Of a stretch of DNA of 64,000 bases, positions 46,214 to 57,998 are shown piece after piece. The DNA is taken from NCBI GenBank assembly GCA_004123355.1, contig SCHM01000002.1, positions 2,418,001 to 2,482,000 of the forward strand. The letters are read 5' to 3'. The position numbers and the translations under genes were made by a program. The stretch is from Amphirosellinia nigrospora (lineage: Eukaryota > Ascomycota > Sordariomycetes > Xylariales > Xylariaceae). The first letter of the stretch is position 1. Every line of letters starts with the position of its first letter. Under the pieces are notes generated by a model. That model made no database searches and was not told where the DNA came from. It saw only the letters and a list, made by a program, of their open reading frames with translations.

Positions 46214-47536
46214 TCATCGGTTTTTGGGGTCTGCAGGCTTGATGAGCATGGCATTTACATCCTCCTTCAGCTTCTGCAGCCGCTTGATTAACTTTTTGTT
46301 CTCCAAAGCTCTCAGCGCTGCCTTGGCACCCGCTTCTTTCATAGATTGGCCGCTTCCATACCCAAGACTGAGGTTGGTTTCGCCCAGGCCATCATAGTAT
46401 GCCCCCACAGTGAACCACGGTAGCCTAGTGTTCTTATCTGTCTTGGGCTGGCCCGTAGCTTTGTAGGAAATTGTGACACCTTTCGTGCCGATGGCCTGGC
46501 TTAAGGCGGTTTTCGGATTTGATTTCTTTTGAGCAGGCTCTGCCAAGCTATAGAGGGGTAAATAATCAGCTTTGTCGACAGTGTTGGAATAAATCGGGAA
46601 AACGGACCTTTTGTGTTCATTATTGATCTCCTGCTTGAGAGTAGTACCCCAGATTAGCTTGAGCCATGCGGTAACGCGTGCGAGGCCATCGGCATCACTC
46701 AGAATTGCGGCAGCGGCATAGGATTCTAAGAGGTCGCCAAGAATCTTTTTTCTCTCCTTCTTTGACGCCGACGTGCCATTCCCAGACTGAGATTCTCTAC
46801 CACCTGGCTGATATTCAGTGGGGAATCTGGCTCGCTTGTCGAGGTTGTACTGAAGAGTAATGTCGGACAAGGCCTCATTTTTTACAAGCCGTTCACGAAG
46901 TTGTGCGCAGCGTCCTACGGGTAGGTTGGGAAAAGTCTGGTATATGAACGCCGACGAGATGAGGTACAGATAAGCGTCACCGATCCACTCAAGCCGTTCA
47001 TAGTCCATCTCCCCAAGTCCGTTCGCTATGCCAGGGTGAGTACGGGCTGCCTTTTCGAGAATGGGATCAAGCACAGGAGGCAGGGGCGGTAGCACATCCC
47101 TATTGAGGACATCTTGAGGCGTCCACTTCGTGAGTAGTTCTGGATGAGGAATTGATAAGCCCGTCTGCGGGTGACCACCTGAAGGTGCTTGGTGCTGATC
47201 CACTTTCTGGACTTTATGCGAGCTCTCTGGAGTTTCGCTCAAACTGGCTGTCTATTGTAGATGTTAGCAATATAATCCAAGAATTCAACAGTTTATTACT
47301 CTTCTCACCTCGTCCTGGGACAGTGCCTGCGTTGCGGGAAGTATCTCGGCGTTGTGTTGTTTTAAGGTCAGAAGGATCTTCTCATGTGAGGGGGGATCAC
47401 TGCCATTTCCTAGTCGCTCAAGGTCCTGCTTAAGAGATTGTGCAACTTTTAGTAAGTTGTCCGCATGTTCTAATGCTGAAATGTAGCGAGAGCTTGACGT
47501 TATTGTCGAAAAATCCTGAAAAGAACGCTTGGACAT
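46214..47536 (-). CDS. RNase III with dsRNA-binding domain (Rnt1/Pac1-like)
   Basis: Cleaves double-stranded RNA hairpins; the yeast relatives process snRNA, snoRNA and pre-rRNA. Two exons, 47309-47536 and 46214-47251, give 421 residues with an intact frame. After a helical N-terminal region (residues 1-80, SALEHADNLLKVAQSLKQDL) the RNase III domain shows DYERLEWIGDAYLYLISSAF, the signature with Glu and Asp of the catalytic site, and KKILGDLLESYAAAAI with the second acidic pair. The dsRBD at the end reads GAYYDGLGETNLSLGYGSG, then EAGAKAALRALENKKLIKRL. One RNase III domain plus one dsRBD excludes Dicer. Start chosen at MSKRSFQDF, which begins the helical domain. Confidence 0.88.
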
Positions 47537-47868
47537 GATACTCGGTTTGTTCTGGGGCTACCAAATCGCACTGCTTAGCTTGTGAACAATGAAGGAAAAT
47601 GCATGTATCATTGCTATGCGCCGCAAGTATCCATCTATGCGTGTGCTGTGTTAGGGAGCTTAGCGCATGCAAGGAACAACCATCGCGCTAGGTACCTTAC
47701 CTAGGTACACTCCACCTAAGTACAAGTATCAGAAGCACGGACCATGTGTGGGGTCCAGCTCTTAACTTCATCAAAGTTCCCATTTCGTTACGATGCAACG
47801 AGCCAACTTTTGCGACAAACCGTCTAACACATTCTGGGCACAAGTATCGAGCTACCTAGTCAGGTAAC
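47537..47868. promoter_or_regulatory. Divergent intergenic region, RNase III and mS33 genes
   Basis: 332 bases between two start codons pointing apart. It carries TAGGTACC, CCTAGGTAC and ACCTAAGTAC words at 47690-47725, the same motif family as in other intergenic DNA here. Confidence 0.5.
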
Positions 47869-48350
47869 ATGGCTACTGTCCCTCGTGCCCGGCTGCTGGA
47901 GCTTATGAAGGTATGGAATATATGTGCTCTGCGGACGTGATTCATTGGATTGACCTCAGATCTAGGCCCAGTGCCAAATCTTCTCGACCACCTACAACCC
48001 CGACGGAATACGAATGGGCAACAAGATTCTTCGACAGAGACTCCGAGGCCCCTCCCTAGCGAAATATTATCCTGCGAAGGGCCCTGATATCAGAACACTA
48101 GAAAAGGAATTCAGGAGTTTGGGACTCGAGACGGAAAACGAGGAAGAGGAGGACCGACAGGAACATTTATTAGGGCAAGTCGCCTACGTGGTCTCTTCAA
48201 GCTGTACGAACAACTAACGTTTATACAGTCGGAGACAACGCGGAAAGGGTCCGCCGAAGAAGAAGCGAACCGCGACAGGTACGGTCTCTTGCCAGACTCC
48301 TCTTGCATCATGGGTACTAACGCATTGGTGAAGAGAAAAAAGGCAAATAA
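47869..48350 (+). CDS. Mitochondrial small-subunit ribosomal protein mS33
   Basis: Four short exons, 47869-47910, 47966-48174, 48229-48278 and 48334-48350, give 105 residues with a perfect frame. The protein starts ATVPRARLLELMK and continues QCQIFSTTYNPDGIRMGNKI and LRQRLRGPSLAKYYP, the hallmark of mS33 (yeast Rsm27), then an acidic middle and a basic RGKGPPKKKRT tail. The second intron is GC-AG with a GCAAGT donor (48175-48180); this is the only solution that keeps the conserved tail in frame. The last exon is only 17 bases and follows a TACTAAC branch point. Part of the mitoribosome head. Confidence 0.9.
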
Positions 48351-50043
48351 GAGTCACGTTAACTACGGTCTTGCCCTTGTAGCATTGGTTTGTACAACAA
48401 TTGCGATATGCACGAACGATAGGCTAGAAGAAAGTCTATGCACGAACAAGGCAAGAAGACTTATGAGCGCAAGACTCTGGGTATCGAAACACATCCCCTC
48501 GACTATGGTCCGATGCACGACTCACGGCTAGCATGCGCGTTAAATGCTAGTCTAGATACGCACTACCAACATCGAACTTGAAATTATAATAGTGCGGGTT
48601 GGCTGTACGCAAATTCATCAGCAATTTTTGATCAGAGATCTCAAGCCGCTCTCATCTTTTGATGACTCATCTTTTATGGTTATTCGATGTCATATGACAT
48701 TTCGCGCACGTAGAGAAAGCTACTGTCAGCAAGGATACAACAACATGAGGCATGAGGAATGGGTTCCTTTAGGTAGGTATTTTGGGTTCAATTGTGCACC
48801 CGGTTGACCGAACAATATCCTATGAATCTATTTCCGCATTGTTTATGCGATTGGTTATAGAATCAATACTGCGCGTACTCTGGTTTACCTAGCCTAGCAG
48901 ACTGTAGCTTTACGGAGTTGGGCGCTTGCACCCATACCTACACATACATACATGTATATCTATCTACTAGGTAGCAGGTTACGTAGGTATTGTATAACGC
49001 CCTCTTGACCACCGCGCTTTCCAGTCCCAGTCCCAGTCCCAGTACCAGTTTTAGTGTTTGGTTGCTTGGGAAAGCGCTCGATGACCCCATTGGCCTAGCT
49101 GTAGGTTTGTCTTCAAGTACTACCTAAGGCAAGTGCGTACTTCAACTTCTGTTAATTGGTCTAGCAGACTGAGCCTTCTTCTTCCCTGGATCGCTGCTAG
49201 CCTTTGTGTATGCATCCGTTCTCCCTCCATTTGCATCTTCCTCCTCCATCTCCTCCATCACGACCTCCTAACCACCACCAACCTCCAATACCCTGATTGC
49301 TGGCTTTTGCAGGGCAACACCAACCAGGTACAACATCCTTCCAATATACAAATACAGCTATTTACCTAAATACCTACCTGCCATACTCACCTATCAGCCC
49401 TCTAGTGGCTTCTTCTGCCATCGTCTAACGCCTTCCGTGTTCAGGTCATCCGAAACTACGCGATCCAGCAGGTGTCTGGGCAGGCTACCTTGAAATACCA
49501 CCTATTTATTACCTACGTCCGACAGATCTGCCCTCTACAATCTCGCCCCCTCTCGGGCATATGGCAGCTGTCACTTCCCCATATACACCACACTCTCTTC
49601 ACACTACCAGTCGCCAGCGCAGTCTGCATATCTACTCGATCCCGGCCTCTGACTAGGTGGACTGGCATACGCTACCGACACCTTCTCTCCTTTGATCTCG
49701 CGTCACATCGTCTCGGAGCTAGCTTCCTTGCGCCCGTAATGTCTTGAGCCCTAGTCTGTGGGACTCCGCCATCTAATCGTTCTGATCTTCATCCGCAGCG
49801 GATTATATCGCCTGTCATTCTCATCCCATTCCACATCTCCATCATTTGGCCACCACTTGCCGCCCATTCTGGTACCTCTCACTCGCCATACCATCTAATC
49901 TTTGCTATCCTGGCATTTCTTCCATCTTTCGTTTTGTGTGAGAACTAGATGCCCAGTTGAAACATACAGTCCTCATCAGTCGCGGCCTTTGTAACGTCTT
50001 CTGCATTCGAGGTGAAGAATTGCCAAGATTCAGCTAGCATAGC
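48351..50043. other. Intergenic and probable long PUF-gene leader
   Basis: No gene in 1.7 kb. The last kilobase is pyrimidine-rich on the plus strand (many CTCC, TCTC words), typical of a long fungal 5' leader, and several ACCTACC and TAGGTAG words lie between 48770 and 49390. Short open frames at 49133 and 49472 look like leader sequence, possibly upstream open frames. Confidence 0.45.
49021..49048 (+). repeat. Short tandem repeat (CCAGTC)n
   Basis: About four and a half copies of a CCCAGT hexamer, with the last copy altered (CCAGTA). It lies in the probable leader or promoter of the PUF gene. Confidence 0.7.
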
Positions 50044-52805
50044 ATGTCTGTGGCTTGCTCAACCGGATCACCGACTCTACGCCGAACTCCGGCATCTAAG
50101 CCAGCCCAAATGGATGAAAACATCAAGGTCGGCAAGGAGGATTTCTCTATCGCCGCCGTAAGTGACCAACTCAAGTCTCTTCTCATCTTTGTAAGTATAA
50201 TTAATTATCATCTTGCTCCGCTGTCAGGTGTTTCTATGAGGGGATTTTAGCGACTTAACTTCAACCCGCGTGTGCTTGCTCGTATCTACTTTGCCTTTCA
50301 TGAAAGCTAACATACATTCAGCAAGAACCGGATGGTGCGTCCTCACAGAAGCGATCCACCGGGGCTCTCTCGACCTCAACGCTAGTCAATCAAAGCTGTC
50401 CTAAGGTCAGTGACATTGAGCGCGTTCGGCTAAATAACTATTTCCAACTGATGTCTTTGGGACAGAGGACCAAGCTGAGCCACGAACCATTCGGTCACTC
50501 TGAGATGCCTGAACTAGGTCCGGCCGATGCTGCTCCGTCTAGACTACCTAAGCAACCCTCTGGTTTTCCGCCCGTTGGGAACACTTTTGATTACTCGATG
50601 GAGGCTAGCGAGGGATCGAAGCCAGATCACACTATGACCAGCATTTCGGTGCCAATTACCCCTGCTACTGAAGGCTTTGGAAACGCAGGCCCTGCTGCCC
50701 GGCCTGCAAGTGCTACGATGAACGAATCTGCTGTTAGCGATGAAGAGGTGATGCGCCTTAAGCTACAGCTTGTTCAGGCACAGAGCAAGATAACCCGTCT
50801 TGACCAAGAGCTTGCTTCCGCTCGCCAAGGGCACTCGGGCCCAGACCAGCCGACCAGTATCTCTCCAGTCAATACTGAATTCCCTGGCGGCAATCAGTCT
50901 GCCCCTACTTTTTCTCGTGTTCCTGGTCTTCATCCCGTCAATACTAGCGTACAGTGCGGCGGTAGAGAAGGTGGGCACGCCTGGTCTGGCTACGATGATA
51001 ATCGATCTGATACTAGCGATGCTCTGTCAGCGACTGGATTTAATCGTTCTCGCAACATATGGGGAGGTGTGAAGCAAACACCGAATGCCCTGGGCCCATG
51101 TGGGCTACCTCCTGCAGAGATGCCGCCGAATGGACCATGGATTGGACGACCTGGAAGCCACAGCTTTGTCGAACCTGGAATGTCTTACGACCCTGCTATT
51201 GCCGGCAGTTTCCGCCATGATCGACTCACCCCGGATTTTGATTTTCCAACCAAGCCTCCGGGTAGTAGAAGGGGCAATCGTTATGATAACCGGTTTAGTG
51301 GTCAAGGCTTTGCTAGCACTGGACAAAGCTATGGTAACCAGCTTGGCTATGGTGGATACGCTTATCCTCAAGGTCAGTATGACCCGGAGTCATTACGTCT
51401 GGTGGCTCGCAAAACAGCATGGGTACCGGAGTATATCCTAGCTACCAGCCTACCCCTGTTGGCACGCCTCTATCTCCTTTGGCTAATGAATTCACTTCAA
51501 TGTCGGGTAGCACTGGGCCGTGGAAGTCCGAGGTAAGTCAATAACCCCGGCGCCATTTTCTCATCTGTTGCCTAACCCTGCATCTATAATAGCCTACCCC
51601 GAGCGAGGGACAAACATACCTGCCCACAACCGAACCGCTAAACTACCGTCGACTTCTGGACCGCAACGTTAATTGTAATTGGAAGTATATCGTCGACAAG
51701 ATCGTATGCAGTAACGATCAGCAAGCTTCTATCTTTCTCCAACAGAAGCTCAAGGTTGGAACTCCAGACCAGAAGTACGAGATCGTCGAAGCCATTGTTG
51801 CTCAAGCCTATCCCCTGATGGTCAACCGGTTCGGGAATTTCTTGGTGCAGAGATGTTTTGAACATGGCACTCCTGAGCAAGTGATAAAGATTGCACAAGC
51901 CATCAGGGGGTGCACCCTTAATCTGTCCATGGACCCATTTGGGTGCCATGTGGTACAAAAGGCATTTGATTCCGTTCCGGAGGATTACAAAGCCATTATG
52001 GTCCATGAACTTTTACGTCGTATTCCCGAGACCGTCATTCATCGCTATGCCTGTCATGTCTGGCAGAAGCTTTTTGAACTCAGATGGACTAAGTCTCCAC
52101 CTCAGATTATGAAATATGTGAATGAGGCACTCCGTGGTATGTGGCACGAGGTTGCCCTAGGAGAAACAGGCAGCCTCGTCGTTCAAAACATATTTGAGAA
52201 TTGCCTTGAAGAGGACAAGGTTTGTTATCCCTTAGCCATGGTCAGGCGTCAGCGCAGTAGTGCTGACAACCGTTTAGAGACCATGCATCGAGGAAGTGCT
52301 GAGCAACATTGACATTGTTGCGCACGGTCAGTTTGGAAACTGGTGTATCCAACATATTTGCGAACATGGCGCGCCGGCTGATCGTAGCCGAGCCATCGAC
52401 CATGTGATTCGCTATGCCGCCGAATACAGCATGGATCAGTATGCCTCTAAGGTAGTTGAAAAGTGTCTGAAAATTGGAGGAGCGGAATTCCTGGCCCGCT
52501 ACCTCGATCGAGTCTGCGAAGGTCGCGTTGATCGCCCTCGCATTCCTTTGATTGATATTGCAAGCGACCAATACGGTAACTATCTAATCCAGTGGATCTT
52601 GCAGCATGCCAACCCGCAACATAAAGAAATCGTGGCGGCTCACATCCGAAAGCACATGGTGTCTCTTCGTGGATCGAAGTTCGGCAGTCGAGTTGGTATG
52701 CTATGCACAAACCCTGCTATCGCTACACGGCCTGGGCCTGGGGTTGGACCCGCTGTCGGCCGTATGCCTGCTGGCCCCCGATACGGTGGCCGCGGCTACC
52801 AATAA
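50044..52805 (+). CDS. PUF (Pumilio) family RNA-binding protein
   Basis: Binds specific 3' UTR motifs and controls mRNA translation or decay. Exons are 50044-50190 (or to 50157, both in phase), 50322-50405, 50466-51532, 51593-52219 and 52278-52805, about 817 residues. The N-terminal half is disordered and Gly, Ser, Pro-rich with one heptad coiled coil (MRLKLQLVQAQSKITRLDQE). Pumilio repeats start near WKYIVDKIVCSNDQQASIF and continue with NRFGNFLVQRCFEHG, MDPFGCHVVQKAFD, YACHVWQKLFEL, TGSLVVQNIFENC, GQFGNWCIQHICEHG, MDQYASKVVEKCLK and DQYGNYLIQWILQH, the usual eight-helix-pair array. The tail is an Arg/Gly-rich GGRGYQ. One missing base, likely an A in the run near 51409, is needed between the disordered part and MGTGVYPSYQPTPVG. 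Subfamily not assigned. Confidence 0.88.
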
Positions 52806-54249
52806 TCGCACTCGCCCCTTTGAAGGCCATATGACGATGGTAGGTAACTGTTGTTCTTCGCCAGTTGTGGCTCGGCAGCATACCGGCGTCTGTTGTTTTA
52901 CCTGTTCGTTGCAGTAAAAATTTCTTGTTTCTGATAACTAGCTTCCGAACTACGCGTACCTCGACGAATTTTAGCTCGATAGTCGTTCGGAGTGATCAAC
53001 ATATGACAAGTCGCACAGAAGCATCATCTGGAGCAGACAATTTACAAATAATACGTCTACGACATCCTACACCCGGTAGGCTACTGCCTTACCTGGGTGC
53101 TTTGGACACATCATGGTTATGGATTTTGCGATATGACGTCGAATGTCCGGAATACACCGCCGTCCTTCCCAGTAATCGAGCCTAGGTTTTACTACCTTGG
53201 TCGATCTGCGTAGGGCATCACCTTCCGTTTACTCAAAACGTCGTACGGCATGGTCATGGCGTATGTCTCATATAGTTGCGTGGATGGTTTCCGATCTCAA
53301 CCGCGTAGACATTCTGCAAAGAATAAGATACTCTGTGTTGGCCATTGGAGAATTCAGGTTGCATTTTTTCGTGGTATCACAAAAAGAAAAGTCGGCGAGC
53401 TGGGAGACAGTCGGTAGGACCAAGAATAATGAAGGAGTATATTCCCATGCTCTTGTATTTTGTGCTATGAAGAGGCAGTGTTATAGGCTTATATTAGTTT
53501 GTACTAACCGAAAATCTCATTAGAAAACCAGTTTGCGCCTTTTTGTCTGAAGTCACTTTGATTCTTTTTCATGACCGCTTACTGATACGCTCTAGTCCTA
53601 TGTTCACTATTCCTAGTCTTTGCGCTGAAACTATCCCCTCTTCTCTCTGTTCGGCTCATGTTGCATTTAAGCTGAATGGGGTTTGGAGGAAACTTGCATT
53701 TCGGCGTCTGAGTTGCAGAATAGACATTCTGATGAGCTGAAATTTATTGACGACTAGATCTGATATATATGTCTATTATAACCCAGACCCAGAGTGCATG
53801 CAAACTCGGCCATTTTGCTTTACGTTTCACCCCCTGCGGGGCAAGATCGTGGCGGACTGGGATCGAACTATACGTAGAAACGGGTTCACCAGCTTCAAAA
53901 GTGGATACAAGGGCATAGTTGTTATGTACGATTTCTCTCTATTTATCTTCCTCTCTTCTTCTCTACTGTCACTACCTACTACTTCCTGTCTTTCCTCTCT
54001 TCTGGAACTCCTCGATAGATGATAACTATGCGATATATGTACATTTCACTACAACATGGCGTAGTGCACGCCCCCTACTGAACTCAACAGCAACAAAAGG
54101 GAGGAGTGTTAAAGTCGGTTTCTATCCTTTGTTCGAACGGAGGGCTTTTGGCTTCATAGCTGAGCTTGTTGCTGTATGAATCTCGCGTCTATGGCTTCGT
54201 TTTCCCTAGTTTAAGTTGGTCGATCCCTAGTTAGCCCCTTTTGTTGCAT
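52806..54249. other. Intergenic between convergent genes, nothing recognised
   Basis: 1.4 kb, AT-rich with pyrimidine patches near 53930-54010. It holds the 3' UTRs of the PUF and complex I genes. Plus-strand frames at 53197 and 53747 have no coding character. Confidence 0.4.
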
Positions 54250-56775
54250 CTATGCGCCGTAAGCAACTTGTCCCATAGGCTTGTCCTCGCCCATTCCAGG
54301 TGCCATGAAATTTGTATCGGGGTTGCCAGTCGCCTTAGCAGCTGAGCAACGCGCCATTGTCGGTGAACTAGTTGATTCGATTAGTAGAGGTTCTCTGTTG
54401 CATTGAAATGGGCCTCAACTTACCTCCTGGAAATAACATCTGTAAAGTAGAAGTCGTTTATGACCTTCTTGAGGGGCTCTCCTGTAGACTTCGAGCCCTT
54501 GTTTTGGTCTACTAATTGTACCTTGCTGAGCTGCTGGAGTGATGTGGGCTCGACGACATCGTACGCGGCAAGAGCGGGGCTGATCTCAACCATTCTATCT
54601 CGCAACATGGCAACGTCGTCGTATGGAAGAGGTGCGCCGAGGAACTCGCTGACGGCACGGATGATTTTCCAGTCGGCGAGCAGCGCCGGGTATGAGGTGG
54701 CGGCACGGGTCATTTGTACACGTCCTTCGGTGTTGACGTATGTGCCAGCCTTCTCTGTGTAGGCAGCGCCAGGCAGGACAATGTCTGCGATCTGAGCTCC
54801 CCGGTCACCATGGTGGCCCTGGTAGACGATGAAAGCGTCCTTGGGGATATCGGCTTCAGCAAACTCGTCAGCGCCGAGCAGCCAGACGAATTTAGGTTTA
54901 GTCTCCGCCACGGTGGGAGAAGGTGTAGTGAAGCCAACCTCGAAAGCACCAGCCCTGGAGGCTGCCCTTTGCAGGATGTTAAAGCCGTTGTGCTCCTCAG
55001 TCAGGAAGTTGGCAGCGTTCTTGTCAACAAAGGTGCCAATAAGCTCATAGAAAGCCTTGGCATCAGCGTGGTCTGTAATACCAGAGCCAACGATGATCAT
55101 GGGCTTCTTCGCCGATTGGAGCTTCTGTCCGAAGGGGCCCGCAAGGGCCTTCTTCAAAGCGGCGATGTCGGTACCGAGGTGCTCAAACTCAAAGGTCGAT
55201 TTCCATGTCTCACCAACCACACAATCTCCAAGTCCGATCGCAGCCACTGTTTCGGATACGGGCATTGAGACCAGCAGCTTCATGTCTCGGATTTGTGCCA
55301 ACAAGAAGCAAACAATCGACATCCTCTACAGCCAGATCCTGGAGTTGAAGAGATAGTTGGAACGAACATCAATACCGTGGGCGATGGGCTGGCTTCCGGA
55401 GGCATGTCGAGGGCTAGATTGTCGTGGCCAAGTTTATTGGCGAGATCCTTCATTGCTACTAGAGACTCGACTTCTGTCAGCTCACCAGCGATCACTTTGA
55501 ATTCGTTCGGCTTGGGTGCAACATGTTGGTAGGCGGCGCCAATCTCGTCAGGGCCTGTTCCCACGTAGCCGGTTCGAATTTGTTATCCCTCCGGACCAGT
55601 GGCATTGTGAGGCGTTGAGTCTTGAGACCATCGCAAGCGAATCGAGTCTTGTCATTAATCCACTCCTCGTTCACATCATCGTTTAGACGGGGCTGAATAC
55701 GCAAGACCTCGAGGCCACGGCTGTCGACACGAATCGCAGATCCTAATCCATCCAACACATCGATTGACTCGGTCTTCTTCAACTCCCAAGGACGGGCTCG
55801 AAAGCGTACGGCTTGGATGTGAGGGCACCGACAGGGCAGAGATCGATAACATTGCGGACATTTCGGAATCGAGGTTCTGTTCGAGGTAGGTACCGATCTG
55901 GATATCGGTTACCGCGGCCGAACGATCCCATTTCAGGGGCACCAGCAACGTCATTGGCGAATCGAATACATCTTGTGCAGTGAATACATCGGTTCATCGA
56001 CGTCTTGATCAAGGGCCCGATATTCTTGTCCTCCACTGCTCGCTTGCCGCCGACCTCGTGGAATCGGCCTCTATCACCGCCGTAGCGCATGGATTGGTCC
56101 TGTAGGTCACACTCGCCACCCTGGTCACAGATAGGACAGTCGAGAGGGTGGTTGGCTAGTAAGAACTCCATGACGCCTTCTCTAGCCTTGTGTGTGAGTG
56201 GAGAGTTCGTCTTCACCACCATGCCGGGCTGTACGGGCCAGGCGCAGGAGGCGACGGGTTTCGGGGCGCGTTCGACTTCGACAAGGCACATACGGCAATT
56301 ACCAGCAATCATTAATTTTCTGAGTGATATTGTTAGTGAGGCGGGGGTTCGGGCCGGGAGCAATGTCATGTCCGTACTCATGGTAACAGTATCTAGAAGC
56401 AATTATGTTAGAAATAGCCAGCAAGGTTTTAAGATGCCATCGGCAGGCTCAATTACCTGGGAATTGTGACGCCTGCCTTCTCGCAAGCTTGAATTAATGC
56501 CGAGCCAGCTGTGGTTCCGTCATTAGTGCCGTTCTCCCTGCGCTGCCACGGGGACAGGTCATGTTGCCTCCATACCTTCGATCGATACCTTCTTCCCATC
56601 TACAAGCCTGTTAGCATGTTTCCCAGACCACATGCTCGCCTCCCGACGTCGGCGACTGACCAATTGTGAGCTCAACCTCGGCGGGGCGTTGGGGCGTGGC
56701 GGAAAAAGCTCTCGAGGCTCTGGCGACAGCCTGGGGCGTCCGCCAAGCCGAACGAGCCAGCGTCTGTCGAAGCAT
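54250..56775 (-). CDS. NADH:ubiquinone oxidoreductase 75-kDa subunit (NDUFS1, fungal nuo-78)
   Basis: The largest iron-sulphur subunit of complex I, in the matrix arm. The start at 56775 gives a mitochondrial presequence ([20 protein letters not shown]). Short exons lead over [13 protein letters not shown] and [15 protein letters not shown] to [20 protein letters not shown], the N1b 2Fe-2S ligands. [20 protein letters not shown] and [17 protein letters not shown] carry the 4Fe-4S ligands, and [18 protein letters not shown] the last Cys. The C-terminal part ([40 protein letters not shown]) is the molybdopterin-like domain. The last exon ends GQVAYGA at 54250, after an intron with acceptor near 54380. 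At least six frame breaks occur: an extra C near 55909, missing bases near 55860, 55804, 55548 and two around 55220-55250, plus one near 55400. All lie in conserved sequence. Because this gene is normally single and needed, the breaks are best read as consensus errors. Confidence 0.93.
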
Positions 56776-57998
56776 CGTGTCGTCCCGACGGGATATGGTA
56801 GAGAGGAGAGGAGTCTGGGCGGTCAATGGGGGGATCGGGGGGATCGGGGGATCGGGGGCCGACTCGAGGTGTTGACGTCCTTTCTCAGAGATGCTTCGAC
56901 TGCGAGGATTAGTGCAAGTCGTCCGTCCGGATTACAGAGCACTGGCCATTGGTTGGTCGGTGGCCCAAAAGTCGCCGCGCTAGTCACTTAAACGGGCGAT
57001 TATTTCATCCGCCCCATCATTGGCCACAGCTCTCGTCAGCCCACTTTCATCATCTACTCAGCTTTGACCACGCCGTTTCCCGCTAAAGGTGGATCCCATC
57101 CGCCCGAAACACATTTAATCGGCTCTCAATTTTCGCCGCCTGTGCAGTCTCTTCTTTCCTTTCCATAATAAATTGTATATGGGCACATTTTATTGTAGGT
57201 GAGCTTGGACAAGCATCTGGCTTCGCCAGCGCTCTTGTTGCAGTCGAGTCTTCCTCTATCTTGTGCTCTAGAGTAATATTTTAAACGCCGATTATGGAAG
57301 CAAGTGAGAGCTGTATGGTTATGATGATCTCTGCCTCTTACCGCCGGTCGTTACATCTTCGTTCGCCTGACACTATGTCTATGTCTGTCTTCATGGTCGC
57401 TATTCACGGCTCGGTCATGGCCGTCCTCTTGTGCTAATTGTGCCTAGAATGGTTGCGGTGTCTGTTTCACTTGACCTCATCGCTTATGCGGTCATCCATG
57501 CTTTCTACCTGCGCTGATATATGTAAATCCTACTTAATGCGAAATGATAAGGCCTCGAGGCCCCATGTTGCGATATATCTTCAACTCATGCCCACAGGCA
57601 AGCGTGACCCCCAGACATGCATAGGGTCTTGTACTATGAGGTTTAAAAAAAAAAGAAAAGAATTTGCCCAGTATTTTACATCATCATTCTCGGGATGCTT
57701 ACACAGAAACGCCTGGTCACTCATCATCACCATCCGAAGCAAGGTTTTCACGTATAGCATGGAACTGTGAGTTTTGTTTGAACTGTGGTCTTGTGATAAA
57801 TCCATCGCTATCTAACGCTCACTATGCATGCTAATCAATTGTACCCATCCCATGAACCCAAACGCCCCATATATGTATGATATAATCCTCCGAAAACTCC
57901 AAACCAGAAATATAGACATCTTCAAAATAATGTTTATATACAACACTCTCTTATCATCCCCTTAGTATATGCATGTATTTGTTTGCTTTTTTGTATGT
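56776..57998. other. Intergenic, nothing recognised
   Basis: Promoter of the complex I gene and the 3' side of the polyketide synthase. A GGGGGATCGGGG-type G-rich stretch lies at about 56825-56860. Confidence 0.4.

Noticed and set aside
46214-47536. Dicer-like protein
   Set aside because: Only one RNase III domain and no helicase or PAZ domain; length fits Rnt1/Pac1.
49133-49747. Plus-strand frames upstream of the PUF gene
   Set aside because: Low-complexity pyrimidine translation (Leu, Ser, Pro, His) without motifs; treated as leader.
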